From Thermococcus thioreducens (lineage in GTDB: Archaea; Methanobacteriota_B; Thermococci; Thermococcales; Thermococcaceae): a stretch of 64,000 nucleotides of DNA. The notes under the pieces are model-generated. The model saw only the letters and a program-made list of their open reading frames with translations. It searched no databases and was not told the DNA's origin. A program made the position numbers and the translations under genes. Shown here in pieces: positions 9,338 through 16,878 of this stretch. The stretch is taken from contig NZ_CP015105.1 of the NCBI RefSeq assembly GCF_002214545.1, forward strand, positions 310,001-374,000, given 5' to 3'. Numbering within the stretch: position 1 is the stretch's first letter; the number at the start of each line of letters is the position of its first letter.

Positions 9338-10398
9338 GTCCTAAACACCTCCGATATCTCTCTAAGGAGGGAAGTCCTCCTTCTCCTGATTCTAAGGATG
9401 TCCTCGTTCCCAATGCCCAATATTACGTAGAAAATTCCGAGAAACAGGGAAATCTCCACCAGAATGGCTAGGAGAGGCACCATCGGGTGAATTCTGTAGA
9501 GTGCATCCAGAACCGGGACTGGAAGGATTGGCATGTATGCGTTGACTTGTAATCTGGGCGAATACATTGCAGTTTTTTGGGGGGCCTTCAGGGTAACCGT
9601 GATGGACCTCTCTTCCCCCTCCTCCAGCATGAACCCGTCCTCTGATACGGCTGTGATGGTCGGCCCCATTGAGACAAAATACGTCATAGGGTACAGGTTT
9701 CTGTTCTTTATGGTAATTTCCTGCTGGAATTCCTCCCCTGGAAGATACCAGCCCTCCCTTAGTCCCCCCGCTGAGGTGACGGAATAGGTTATGGGTACTG
9801 TTTCCCACGAAACAAATGTGGATACGGCCACCATGATTAGGAGGAACACTGATGCCAGTGCATAGAGTGTCCTGAACTTTACTGTGATTTTTTTCTTTCT
9901 TTTTCTGGAGTGTGAAGTCTCGTCTCCTGCGAATGCTAAAATCCCGACTAGTATTAGGGCACCTGCAAGGAGCACCTTTCCTCGGTCTGAGAGGCCTGTT
10001 CCGAGATAGTTTCCAAGCTGGGGTATCCTTAGGGGAGTGCCTTTAACTGTAATCACCGTGCCCGCTATTCTCTCTTTGGGTATCGGGGGGATGTCGTGGC
10101 TTTGCTGGTCGGTTGCTATGTTGTTGTCCCCTTTTGTTATGTACCCGTCTTCGGTAATGGCGTAAACCCTGTGAACTGTCCATACATCTCCAGTTTGAAA
10201 AACGATGATGTCCCCCACTTCGGGATTTCTTGAAATGGGGTTGATGAAAAATACATCTCCCTTGTTTATGGTGGGTTCCATGCTCCCGGAGTATGCGTAC
10301 GACATAAAAACCGGCCTGTCAATGAGCATGCCTACGAGGGAGCCCGTAACGAGGATGCCTATGACCGTTAGTGCGAGGTACTCCACTACCCTTCTCAT
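9334..10398 (-). CDS. Signal peptidase I (SipW/ER type) with C-terminal extension
   Basis: A 354-aa membrane protease. A membrane segment at about 8-27 is followed by box B SGSMEPT with nucleophile Ser39, then His76 (WTVHRVYA) in place of the bacterial lysine, and Asp91 (KGDNN): the Ser-His-Asp arrangement of archaeal/ER and SipW enzymes. Beyond about residue 150 lie further membrane segments around 139-156 and 178-195, an Ig-like extracellular domain (about 200-290) and a last membrane helix (about 300-325). The extension is not part of housekeeping archaeal signal peptidases, so this is probably a dedicated enzyme for the exported proteins encoded next to it. Confidence 0.9.
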   Translation of the reverse strand: MRRVVEYLALTVIGILVTGSLVGMLIDRPVFMSYAYSGSMEPTINKGDVFFINPISRNPEVGDIIVFQTGDVWTVHRVYAITEDGYITKGDNNIATDQQSHDIPPIPKERIAGTVITVKGTPLRIPQLGNYLGTGLSDRGKVLLAGALILVGILAFAGDETSHSRKRKKKITVKFRTLYALASVFLLIMVAVSTFVSWETVPITYSVTSAGGLREGWYLPGEEFQQEITIKNRNLYPMTYFVSMGPTITAVSEDGFMLEEGEERSITVTLKAPQKTAMYSPRLQVNAYMPILPVPVLDALYRIHPMVPLLAILVEISLFLGIFYVILGIGNEDILRIRRRRTSLLREISEVFRT

Positions 10399-10904
10399 CC
10401 GCAGCCTCCTCCCCAGGCTTCTATTGTAATTCCCTCACTGTAGTCTCCCAGGTGGAGGCCGTAGGTGTCAATCCTCACTCCAACACCTACGCTATCGTTG
10501 GCATTCAGTTGGACTTCAACTGTACCGCTCCAGTTCCCCTCAAACTTCCCGACAAAGAACCCCACCTTCTGGTTTTCTGAGCCTATCCTCACACATATCT
10601 CGCTATATCCGGTCTGGCTCTGGTTATTTTTAATGATAAAGGCGTTATTAAATACATATGTGGAATTTGCACCCAGTCCCTCCCCGTATCCTGGATACAA
10701 TGGGCTATCCGGTGAGATATCGATAACAAGAACACCACTATCAGAGTAAGCGTACGGGGGAACGGGATAATCAACCGATAATGTTCCGTTTTCTGGAGTA
10801 GCGTAGACAACCGTGAGGGGGTCTGCGGAGTATAGCTCCCACACTCCTATGAGTAGAACTATGATGATTCCAATACTTGTGCCAACCTTTGTTGTCCTTT
10901 TCAC
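10395..10904 (-). CDS. DUF1102-type exported protein (169 aa)
   Basis: A signal/anchor helix (about 9-25) precedes a beta-rich domain with the motif YPVPPYAYSDSGVLVIDIS, shared with the two following exported proteins (PYAY-N/S-D-G-x-LVID). The GTG at 10904 is preceded by GGGGGAGAG. Its 3' end overlaps the signal peptidase start by 4 nt. The common layout (short leader, PYAY...LVIDxS, GLG.S.Y.F..F.V.N) suggests a surface or fibre subunit processed by the adjacent peptidase. Confidence 0.8.
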   Translation of the reverse strand: MKRTTKVGTSIGIIIVLLIGVWELYSADPLTVVYATPENGTLSVDYPVPPYAYSDSGVLVIDISPDSPLYPGYGEGLGANSTYVFNNAFIIKNNQSQTGYSEICVRIGSENQKVGFFVGKFEGNWSGTVEVQLNANDSVGVGVRIDTYGLHLGDYSEGITIEAWGGGCG

Positions 10905-10961
10905 ATCTCTCTCCCCCTACATATATGATAAAAAGGAGCAAATGCTCCGGAACTAAACTGT

Positions 10962-11495
10962 TCACTCTTCATCGCACGGTCCAGGAACCGCGTAGAACTG
11001 AACCTGTCCGTTTATTGCGTCTCCATCAACCAAGCCAGTGCTGTCCAGAATAAGTCCAATAGGCACGACTTCGCCGGGCATCACGGTTACATCGAGGGTG
11101 GTCTCACCGGGCTGGCCTGTGTAGTTCCCGACAAAGAACTTGACACCACCGTCTCCGCTGTAGGTTATGTGCATGCAGATGGGGGTCCCTTCCCAGAGGT
11201 CGTTGCTGACACCGAAGACTTCCTTGAACACGTAAGTGCTGTTCGGGCTGACGCCCTCACCGAGTCCTTCCTGCCAGTTTCCGTTGTACTTGCTCAGGTC
11301 TATGACCAGCATACCGTTGTCGTTAATGTACGCGTAAGGCTGCATAGGCCGTAGGTCTATAAGCTCACTGTCATCCGGGACAACCTGTATATGGACGCCT
11401 CTGTCGGCTTCAAAGTATGCAAAGTGAGCGCTACTTGCTGCTACTGCAACTAGGAGCCCTATCATAAGTGCAAAGAGTCCTATGATCTTTCTCAT
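10962..11495 (-). CDS. DUF1102-type exported protein (177 aa)
   Basis: A paralogue of the next two exports: leader MRKIIGLFALMIGLLVAVAA, then AHFAYFEADRGVHIQVVPDDSELIDL and PYAYINDNGMLVIDLS. The ATG at 11495 has GGAGGTGG upstream and starts 1 nt after the previous gene's stop region. The processed N-terminus (A-x-F-x-x-F/Y) resembles TasA/camelysin-type exports. Probable surface protein or filament subunit. Confidence 0.82.
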   Translation of the reverse strand: MRKIIGLFALMIGLLVAVAASSAHFAYFEADRGVHIQVVPDDSELIDLRPMQPYAYINDNGMLVIDLSKYNGNWQEGLGEGVSPNSTYVFKEVFGVSNDLWEGTPICMHITYSGDGGVKFFVGNYTGQPGETTLDVTVMPGEVVPIGLILDSTGLVDGDAINGQVQFYAVPGPCDEE

Positions 11496-11496
11496 C

Positions 11497-12132
11497 TCAG
11501 CCACCTCCACACTCAATAGGTGCTTCGCTGGCAGGCCATGCCTGGATGGTTATGTTTATGTCGTAGCTTCCCAAGGTGTTGGCTGCTGCGAGTTCCATCC
11601 CAACGCCAAGTGCCTCCCCGGGTTCGAGATAGAAGCAGACATCTCCGACGGCTGTATCGGAGTTGTAAGGCTGACCGCCTCCGTTTGTGTTGTACATCAT
11701 GCCGTTGGGCTCGTAGAATGAGACCATTCCGGGATCCGATGAGGTGATTCTGACTACGATGGTTTCCTGCTCCCAGAGGTGGTTGCTCACGTTAAATACC
11801 TCGTCAAAGTTGTACCTGCTCTGCGGGCTGAGTCCCATTCCCCTTGCAGGAACTGACATATTCTGCTCCTCGTCCCACTTCCACCAGCTCTCATCATCCC
11901 ATCCTGGCCAGTTGGGATTGTCCGCTGAGAAGTCAATAACAAGTTGCCCACCATCATTCAGGTACGCGTAGGGCTGAACCGGCGTCAGGTCAATGAGCTC
12001 GCTGTCGTCGGGAACGACGGCGATATGAACGCTCCTCTGGGCCCTGTAGTCCCTGAAGGTTGCGCTCGTGCCTAGTGCAAAGGCCGCCGCGATCATCAGC
12101 CCCAGCATACCCAGGGCCAAAACTTTCTTCAT
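11497..12132 (-). CDS. DUF1102-type exported protein (211 aa), first gene of the operon
   Basis: Leader MKKVLALGMLGLMIAAAF, then GTSATFRDYRAQRSVHIAVV and the shared PDDSELIDLTPVQPYAYLNDGG region. It is longer than its paralogues by a loop rich in Trp/Asp/Glu near residues 75-95. The ATG at 12132 has GAGGAATG upstream; the longer frame to 12258 covers the promoter. As first and best-expressed gene of the operon it is the best candidate for a major surface-fibre subunit. Confidence 0.82.
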   Translation of the reverse strand: MKKVLALGMLGLMIAAAFALGTSATFRDYRAQRSVHIAVVPDDSELIDLTPVQPYAYLNDGGQLVIDFSADNPNWPGWDDESWWKWDEEQNMSVPARGMGLSPQSRYNFDEVFNVSNHLWEQETIVVRITSSDPGMVSFYEPNGMMYNTNGGGQPYNSDTAVGDVCFYLEPGEALGVGMELAAANTLGSYDINITIQAWPASEAPIECGGG

Positions 12133-12218
12133 GGTACATTCCTCCATGTCTTCCAATACCGACACCCTAGGCAGAAGGCCATCATGGGGATGCCTCATTG
12201 ACTGTGGCGGGGTCAACC

Positions 12219-12230
12219 TATATAGTAAAT
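12219..12230 (-). promoter_or_regulatory. TATA box of the DUF1102/signal-peptidase operon
   Basis: On the reverse strand TTTACTATATAGG lies about 90 nt before the ATG at 12132, giving a leader of roughly 65 nt. It is the only clear promoter between the two regulator genes and the six-gene operon. Confidence 0.5.
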
Positions 12231-12315
12231 TCCGGCTTACCGGGTGGTAATCCCTCATTACCTGGGATGAAACAACTTAATTTGATTAAAACAGGCGGGA
12301 TATAGCGGTGATTCG

Positions 12316-12762
12316 CTAAAACAGCCTCTTAATTTTCCTGTGGTGGATTATACTTATGACCAGGTACACCATGGCAGCCAGCAATAGGGACATGCTGCCG
12401 AGATACCAGCCCGCGATTATGAATATTACCGACGTCCCCATGTAGAAGGTGCTCCAGCTGATGTCGTGCTTGTTGACAACTTCCATATAGACAGTTACAT
12501 CCTCCGGAATCTTCAGAAGGGTAACTATGCCGTGGTTAAATGTTACGACACCTTCCCGCTCCAGCTTAGGGATATGCGTCTGGATCAGGCTGACATAGAC
12601 GCTTTTCCTGTGCTTCCGGTTGGTGTCTCCCTCCCTCTCAGCTATGTATTCCACCAGTTCCCTGAGTTCGGCATGGCCCTCTCTCTGTTGGAGGAACTCA
12701 ATCATCATCATCCTCCTTGTGTTTCCGAGGATCACGGTTGAGCTGTCAATACTCCCGGCCAT
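12316..12762 (-). CDS. Membrane-anchored winged-helix regulator (DUF7344-like)
   Basis: A 148-aa protein. A winged-helix domain spans about 12-90 (LGNTRRMMMIEFL...LREL VEYIAEREG...YVSLIQTHIPKLEREGVV), followed by two membrane helices (about 105-140). DNA-binding domains tethered to the membrane by helix pairs are common in archaeal surface-structure loci. It lies 180 nt upstream of the DUF1102 operon on the same strand and probably controls it. Confidence 0.75.
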   Translation of the reverse strand: MAGSIDSSTVILGNTRRMMMIEFLQQREGHAELRELVEYIAEREGDTNRKHRKSVYVSLIQTHIPKLEREGVVTFNHGIVTLLKIPEDVTVYMEVVNKHDISWSTFYMGTSVIFIIAGWYLGSMSLLLAAMVYLVISIIHHRKIKRLF

Positions 12763-12766
12763 CGTA

Positions 12767-12982
12767 TCACCGCAGCCTGTAATGCTTTCTTTTATTCCCG
12801 TTGGTGTAGAATGCCTCTACTTTCTTCTGCTCCACGAGTTTCCTGAGGGTTCTCTCAACCTTCTGCCTTGTACAGAAGATGCCTCTTTCGTTGAGAAACC
12901 GGGTCAGAAAAGCAACACTGAGCGATCCGTGCCTTCTGAGGAGGTCTGTAATCTCAACCTCCAGGTTAACTACGTTGCTCAC
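12767..12982 (-). CDS. Small winged-helix DNA-binding protein, 71 aa
   Basis: A 71-aa protein that is nearly all one winged-helix domain (VEITDLLRRHGSLSVAFLTRF...RQKVERTLRKLVEQKKVEAF). It ends 4 nt before the membrane-anchored regulator, so the two are co-transcribed, with a TATA box near 13044-13053. Likely a local regulator of the export locus; the target is inferred from position only. Confidence 0.75.
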   Translation of the reverse strand: MSNVVNLEVEITDLLRRHGSLSVAFLTRFLNERGIFCTRQKVERTLRKLVEQKKVEAFYTNGNKRKHYRLR

Positions 12983-13388
12983 ATCCTCACCCCCTCCATG
13001 TTAAGCAATGTGTATGTAACATTATCATAAGTTGGTGGCCGACTATTTAAAAGTTCCTGAAAAGTTCGATTTCCGTGTTTTTTAGCGTTTTGTGCCTTCT
13101 TATAGAAAATGGGGGGATTATCGTTTAGAACTGCCGATAAGGGGGCATTTATTAAATGGAGGTTTTTGGAACGTGTTCAAGGCTTTGGAAAAAAATCCAA
13201 ACTCATGCGGAATCTTGGGATGTCCCCAGTAAAAATCCGGGCAGAATGGGGGATCTGGATTATTTCCTGAATGGTTTCTGAAAAGCCTTTTTCTACATGA
13301 AACTTTGTGGAGTTGAACATGAGGGTTGAAAACCGAACTTGAAGCCGGGAGAAAATGGTGGGGTTCGAGGGTCTGGAGCCCAGTTGAA
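12983..13388. other. 406-nt region without a gene
   Basis: AT-rich sequence between the regulator pair and tRNA-Gln. It holds the reverse-strand TATA box for the regulators near 13044-13053. I see no convincing ORF and no hairpin like those beside the other tRNA genes. Confidence 0.5.
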
Positions 13389-13464
13389 TGGTAGCCCCGC
13401 GGGGATTCGAACCCCGGTCGCGGGATCCAGAGTCCCGCATGCTTGGCCGCTACACCACGGGGCT
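13389..13464 (-). tRNA. tRNA-Gln (anticodon CTG)
   Basis: The reverse strand folds as a full cloverleaf. Acceptor AGCCCCG pairs with CGGGGCT, the anticodon stem CGGGA/TCCCG encloses loop CTCTGGA (anticodon CTG), and the T-loop is TTCGAAT. CCA is encoded at 13389-13391. A TATA box lies about 30 nt upstream. Confidence 0.95.
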
Positions 13465-13490
13465 GTGCCCGTTGATAGCTTAAGGAATGG

Positions 13491-13500
13491 ATTTATAAAT
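13491..13500 (-). promoter_or_regulatory. TATA box of tRNA-Gln
   Basis: ATTTATAAAT is centred about 31 nt upstream of the mature 5' end at 13464, the usual spacing for archaeal tRNA promoters. Confidence 0.65.
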
Positions 13501-13511
13501 TTTATCCCTCG

Positions 13512-13811
13512 AAACTTTGCCCTGCAAAGTTTCATCAAAGTTCGTGATTCCTTTTGTGCGGCTTATTTTGGAGTGGTTTTCTCTGGATATTGCCCTTTTG
13601 GTAGAATTGGATTCTCTTTCCAGAGCTTGTTTAAGAAGGTTAAGTTTTTTAGCGCTCCGTAGGAGCGCGGGTTAAAGTTGAACCCGTTAAAAGTTTTCCT
13701 GGGTTATTGAATCCAACGTGCAATCAGGTCACCAAAGCAAAAACCCACTAAAAATCAACCCCACAAAAGGAATCACGATCTTTTGATCAAACTTTTGCAG
13801 AGCAAAAGTTT
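13512..13811. repeat. 300-bp element A with inverted hairpin ends, abutting tRNA-Pro
   Basis: Each end holds a hairpin: AAACTTTGC-CCT-GCAAAGTTT at 13512-13532 and AAACTTTTGC-AGA-GCAAAAGTTT at 13789-13811. Going inward each continues with a shared tail (ATCAAAG.TCGTGATTCCTTTTGTG), so the ends are inverted repeats of about 45 nt. The right end stops 4 nt from the encoded CCA of tRNA-Pro. The interior is AT-rich with only degenerate coding potential. The same design and almost the same length (298-300 bp) occur at 58155-58452 and 58514-58812. Most likely a small non-autonomous mobile element. Confidence 0.7.
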
Positions 13812-13815
13812 GTAC

Positions 13816-13893
13816 TGGTGGGGCCGCCGAGATTTGAACTCGGGTCCCCGGCTCCCGAAGCCGGAAGGATAGGCCAAGCTACCCCACGGCCCC
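13816..13893 (-). tRNA. tRNA-Pro (anticodon CGG)
   Basis: The reverse strand begins GGGGCCGTGGGGTAGC. The anticodon stem CCGGC/GCCGG encloses loop TTCGGGA (anticodon CGG), the T-loop is TTCAAAT and the acceptor closes with GGCCCC. CCA is encoded at 13816-13818. It shares its TATA region with the divergent mannosyltransferase gene. Confidence 0.95.
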
Positions 13894-13920
13894 ATGCCCG
13901 CTGTTAAGGGCAGTCGCAGG

Positions 13921-13931
13921 ACTTATAAAGT
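13921..13931. promoter_or_regulatory. Near-palindromic TATA element shared by tRNA-Pro and the DPM synthase gene
   Basis: ACTTATAAAGT reads as a TATA box on both strands. It lies about 33 nt upstream of tRNA-Pro on the reverse strand and about 41 nt upstream of the GTG at 13967 on the forward strand. No other TATA box serves either gene. Confidence 0.5.
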
Positions 13932-13966
13932 TTACGGAACACCCTGATGAAGGTGGAGGGATAGGG

Positions 13967-15025
13967 GTGAAAGTCAGCGTTATAGTTCCCACCTACAACG
14001 AACGCGAAAACCTTGAAGAGCTCTTTGAGAGAATCAGCAGGACTTTGAAAGACTACGACTATGAAATCATCGTTGTCGATGACGATTCTCCTGACAGGAC
14101 ATGGGAGTTCGCCCAGGAGCTTTCGGAAAGGTACCCCGTCAGGGTCATACGGAGAACCGAGGAGAAAGGCCTCTCCTCCGCCGTCATCAGGGGTTTTAAA
14201 GAGGCCCATGGCGATATATTTGTCGTCATGGACGCCGACCTTCAGCATCCACCTGAGGTGATACCCGAGCTCCTGAACGCCATTAAAAACGGCGCCGATG
14301 TGGCAATCGCAAGCAGGTATGTCCCTGGCGGCGGTGTGAGGAACTGGTACTGGTACCGGAAGCTTATCTCCAGGGGCGCGATTATGGTGGGCCGCCTCGC
14401 ACTCCCGAGGATAAGGGACGTCAAAGACCCGGTTAGCGGCTTCTTCGCCCTCAGAAGGGAGGTCGTTGAAGGGGTGGAGCTCAATCCAGTCGGGTTTAAG
14501 ATCCTGATGGAGGTTCTGATTAAAGGCAGGTACAAGAAGGTTACCGAGGTCCCCTTCACATTTGGCCTCAGACGGGCGGGAGAGAGCAAGCTTGGGACGA
14601 AGACCATGCTGAACTATCTCAGGCACGTCTACCGGCTCATGCGCTGGGAGGGCGAGCTGGATAGGCTGATTAAGTTCACCCTCGTTGGCCTCTCAGGGGT
14701 TGTGGTTAACCAGAGTTTTCTGTGGCTCTTTGTTTCGGGCTTCGGCTGGGACAAAATACTGGCCAACATACCCGCGACCGAACTGGCCATACTGAACAAC
14801 TTCACCTGGAACGACCTCTGGACGTTCAGAGACCTCAAGAGAAAGCCGCTGTGGAGGAGGCTCGTCAACTTCCACATCGCGGCCTTAACCGGGGCGGTTG
14901 TCCAGTGGATTATCTACGCTGGACTTGTGCTCCTCGGGATGAACTACCTCGTGGCGAACATGTTCGGTATCGTGGTTTCATTCGTCGTGCGCTTCCTCGT
15001 TAACAGGCACGTGACGTGGGGCTAG
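13967..15025 (+). CDS. Dolichol-phosphate mannose synthase: GT2 glycosyltransferase plus GtrA membrane domain
   Basis: A 352-aa enzyme that moves mannose from GDP-mannose to dolichol phosphate for N-glycan and lipid glycosylation. The GT-A fold at about 1-225 has IVPTYNERENL, VVDDDSPDRT and the metal-binding DAD (MDADLQHPPE). The GtrA-like part at about 230-350 has four membrane helices. Size and layout match the structurally studied Pyrococcus furiosus DPM synthase. GGAGGG precedes the GTG start. The end overlaps the convergent membrane protein by 48 nt. Confidence 0.92.
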   Translation: MKVSVIVPTYNERENLEELFERISRTLKDYDYEIIVVDDDSPDRTWEFAQELSERYPVRVIRRTEEKGLSSAVIRGFKEAHGDIFVVMDADLQHPPEVIPELLNAIKNGADVAIASRYVPGGGVRNWYWYRKLISRGAIMVGRLALPRIRDVKDPVSGFFALRREVVEGVELNPVGFKILMEVLIKGRYKKVTEVPFTFGLRRAGESKLGTKTMLNYLRHVYRLMRWEGELDRLIKFTLVGLSGVVVNQSFLWLFVSGFGWDKILANIPATELAILNNFTWNDLWTFRDLKRKPLWRRLVNFHIAALTGAVVQWIIYAGLVLLGMNYLVANMFGIVVSFVVRFLVNRHVTWG

Positions 15026-15442
15026 CGCCCCTATGACAACTCCTATCAGCGTCATGAGGTACAAGAAGAACACGACGAGGGCGAAGTCTTCCCCAATTCC
15101 GGCGGGGAGCCTTTTGGAGGTCGCTATTGTGGTAGTGACGAAAAATGCCAGTGTTCCGGGAAGTCCCAGAGCGGCCGTGGAGGCAAAGAGTAAGAGTCCA
15201 TCGACGTTTCTCCACTTCCTGCAAAGCCATGTGACCAGGGCCACGGCGATAATTGGGAGCACAAGGAAAAGCAGTTCAAAGAAATCGTGGCACCGAAGGC
15301 TCCATTCGACGTCGGCAATCCCAGGGCAGAGGTGCTTCCTGAAGAACCAGGAGGGGTTGAAGTAATCCTCCAGCAAAAAGAGGCCGGCAGTGAGCCATGA
15401 TGCGAGAAGCCCGAAGATTCCTCCCAGGGTTCCGGTTCTCAT
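14978..15442 (-). CDS. Four-helix membrane protein, unknown function
   Basis: A 154-aa protein with about four hydrophobic helices and a cytoplasmic His/Glu-rich tail. A TATA box (TTTATATG, 15466-15474) lies about 27 nt before the ATG at 15442 and there is no ribosome-binding site, so the transcript is probably leaderless and the ATG at 15457 is unlikely. The last 48 nt overlap the convergent DPM synthase gene. No family recognised; possibly linked to lipid or glycan metabolism by position. Confidence 0.65.
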   Translation of the reverse strand: MRTGTLGGIFGLLASWLTAGLFLLEDYFNPSWFFRKHLCPGIADVEWSLRCHDFFELLFLVLPIIAVALVTWLCRKWRNVDGLLLFASTAALGLPGTLAFFVTTTIATSKRLPAGIGEDFALVVFFLYLMTLIGVVIGALAPRHVPVNEEAHDE

Positions 15443-15689
15443 GGTGGGTAATGACATAGGCCGGCATATAAATCTTCGGGACGCTATCTGCCTGTTTGCT
15501 CCATAGTGTTATGATATCCTCTTTTCGTTGGGCTATGGCTCTTTGAAAGGTAACGTTGGGATATCCAGTGTGTCACTCGGTTACGTCACGTTTCAACCCG
15601 CTTTTCACATCGTAGGTTCATGTGGACATCAATGGACACTTCAACCTTAAATACCCTTGGAGCGTTTATGTAGTACGGAGGGAGTGGTC

Positions 15690-16403
15690 ATGTACGTGGG
15701 AGAACTCCTCAAGAGCCTTGACCGGGTTTCAACTGGCGTTCCTGGACTTGACAATCTCATCGGAGGGGGATTCATCCCGGGCAGGGTTTATCTTATAATC
15801 GGCCCCCCTGGAAGCGGAAAGACGACCTTTGGAATTCAGTTTCTTATTGAGGGTGCTAAAAAAGACGAGAAGGGGCTTTTTATATCCCTTCTGGAGCATC
15901 CGAAGATAATAACACAGGACATGCTCCGCTACAACTTTGGCCTCCTGACCCACCTCCAGTCGAAGAGGATACTCTTCTACGACATGGGAGAGAGCATCTT
16001 TGGCGCTGGAAGAAGGTTTACATGGAGCGAGATATTTGAGAGAATCCTTCGCATTATTGAGACGGAGGACGTTAAAAGGGTCGTCATAGACTCGTTCACT
16101 TCGCTGGAGTATTCGGTCCTTGACCCCGAGCACAAGAGGATGGCCCTGGGCAGGTTCATAAGGAAGCTCCACGAGATGGGGATTACGTGCCTTGTACTGG
16201 CGGAGATGATGAGTTCTGAGACCTACACCGAGGACTACTACCTCACCGATGGTGTCATAGTACTCCACCACTTCATGAGGAACTACCAGATGGTGCGGGC
16301 CCTTCAGGTTCTGAAGATGCATGGCGTTGCCCACGACAGCAACCTCAAGAAACTTCGCTTCACCGAAGAAGGGCTCAGGGTCTATCCAGAGGCACCGTTC
16401 TGA
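15690..16403 (+). CDS. KaiC/RadA-like RecA-superfamily ATPase
   Basis: A 237-aa single-domain ATPase. It starts with the typical VSTGVPGLDNLIGGG, then Walker A GPPGSGKTT, and a Walker B region VKRVVIDSFTSLEY. Members of this archaeal family act in signalling rather than recombination. ATG at 15690 follows GGAGGGA, and a TATA-like CCTTAAATACCC sits at 15647-15657. It is 9 nt upstream of the next gene, so the two form an operon. Confidence 0.85.
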   Translation: MYVGELLKSLDRVSTGVPGLDNLIGGGFIPGRVYLIIGPPGSGKTTFGIQFLIEGAKKDEKGLFISLLEHPKIITQDMLRYNFGLLTHLQSKRILFYDMGESIFGAGRRFTWSEIFERILRIIETEDVKRVVIDSFTSLEYSVLDPEHKRMALGRFIRKLHEMGITCLVLAEMMSSETYTEDYYLTDGVIVLHHFMRNYQMVRALQVLKMHGVAHDSNLKKLRFTEEGLRVYPEAPF

Positions 16404-16412
16404 GGTGGAACC

Positions 16413-16817
16413 ATGGAAGAAGTGAAAAAGCTCGTTCAGGAGGCCTACGAGTTCGGCTACTTCGTGGGCTACAAAGGACACAGCGAATGGGCCGAGTGGG
16501 TTCGCGAGCGCAGGGAGAGGCTCTACGCAAGGGCACAGGAGCTCGGCGTCTACGAGCTCGTAAAGAACGCCTACAACCGTGGAAAACTGGACGGGGCGAA
16601 GAAGAGGGAAGAGGAGATAAGAAAGGGGCTTGGAAAGGAGGGCGCAGGCGAGCAGCGCCCGGGACCAAAGACGGCTCTCCCTGAAGGTACAGAGGAAGAG
16701 ACAGGGGAGGTGGAGTTTGCGCGCTTCCTTGAAACCACCCGGCTTTTCCTCCCTCCCGACCTTCTGGATACCATGAAGCACCTGAGGCCTCCGAAGATGC
16801 TCCGTATAGGGCACTGA
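16413..16817 (+). CDS. Conserved-looking hypothetical protein co-transcribed with the KaiC-like ATPase
   Basis: A 134-aa soluble, highly charged protein. The first 70 residues are helical (EEVKKLVQEAYEFGYFVGYKG...YNRGKLDGAKK), followed by a Gly/Glu/Pro-rich linker and a short C-terminal segment. The paired Y.FGY..GYKGH and YNRGKLDGA segments look like an internal helical repeat. It starts 9 nt after the ATPase stop. Function unknown; perhaps its partner. Confidence 0.7.
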   Translation: MEEVKKLVQEAYEFGYFVGYKGHSEWAEWVRERRERLYARAQELGVYELVKNAYNRGKLDGAKKREEEIRKGLGKEGAGEQRPGPKTALPEGTEEETGEVEFARFLETTRLFLPPDLLDTMKHLRPPKMLRIGH

Positions 16818-16878
16818 GCTCTTCTCTTCCATGCGAGCACCTTAAATATTCGGTGGAAGATTATCCTTGGGGATAACC

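Noticed and set aside
15729-16832. A 367-codon reverse ORF
   Set aside because: Antisense of the KaiC-like ATPase, which carries Walker motifs.
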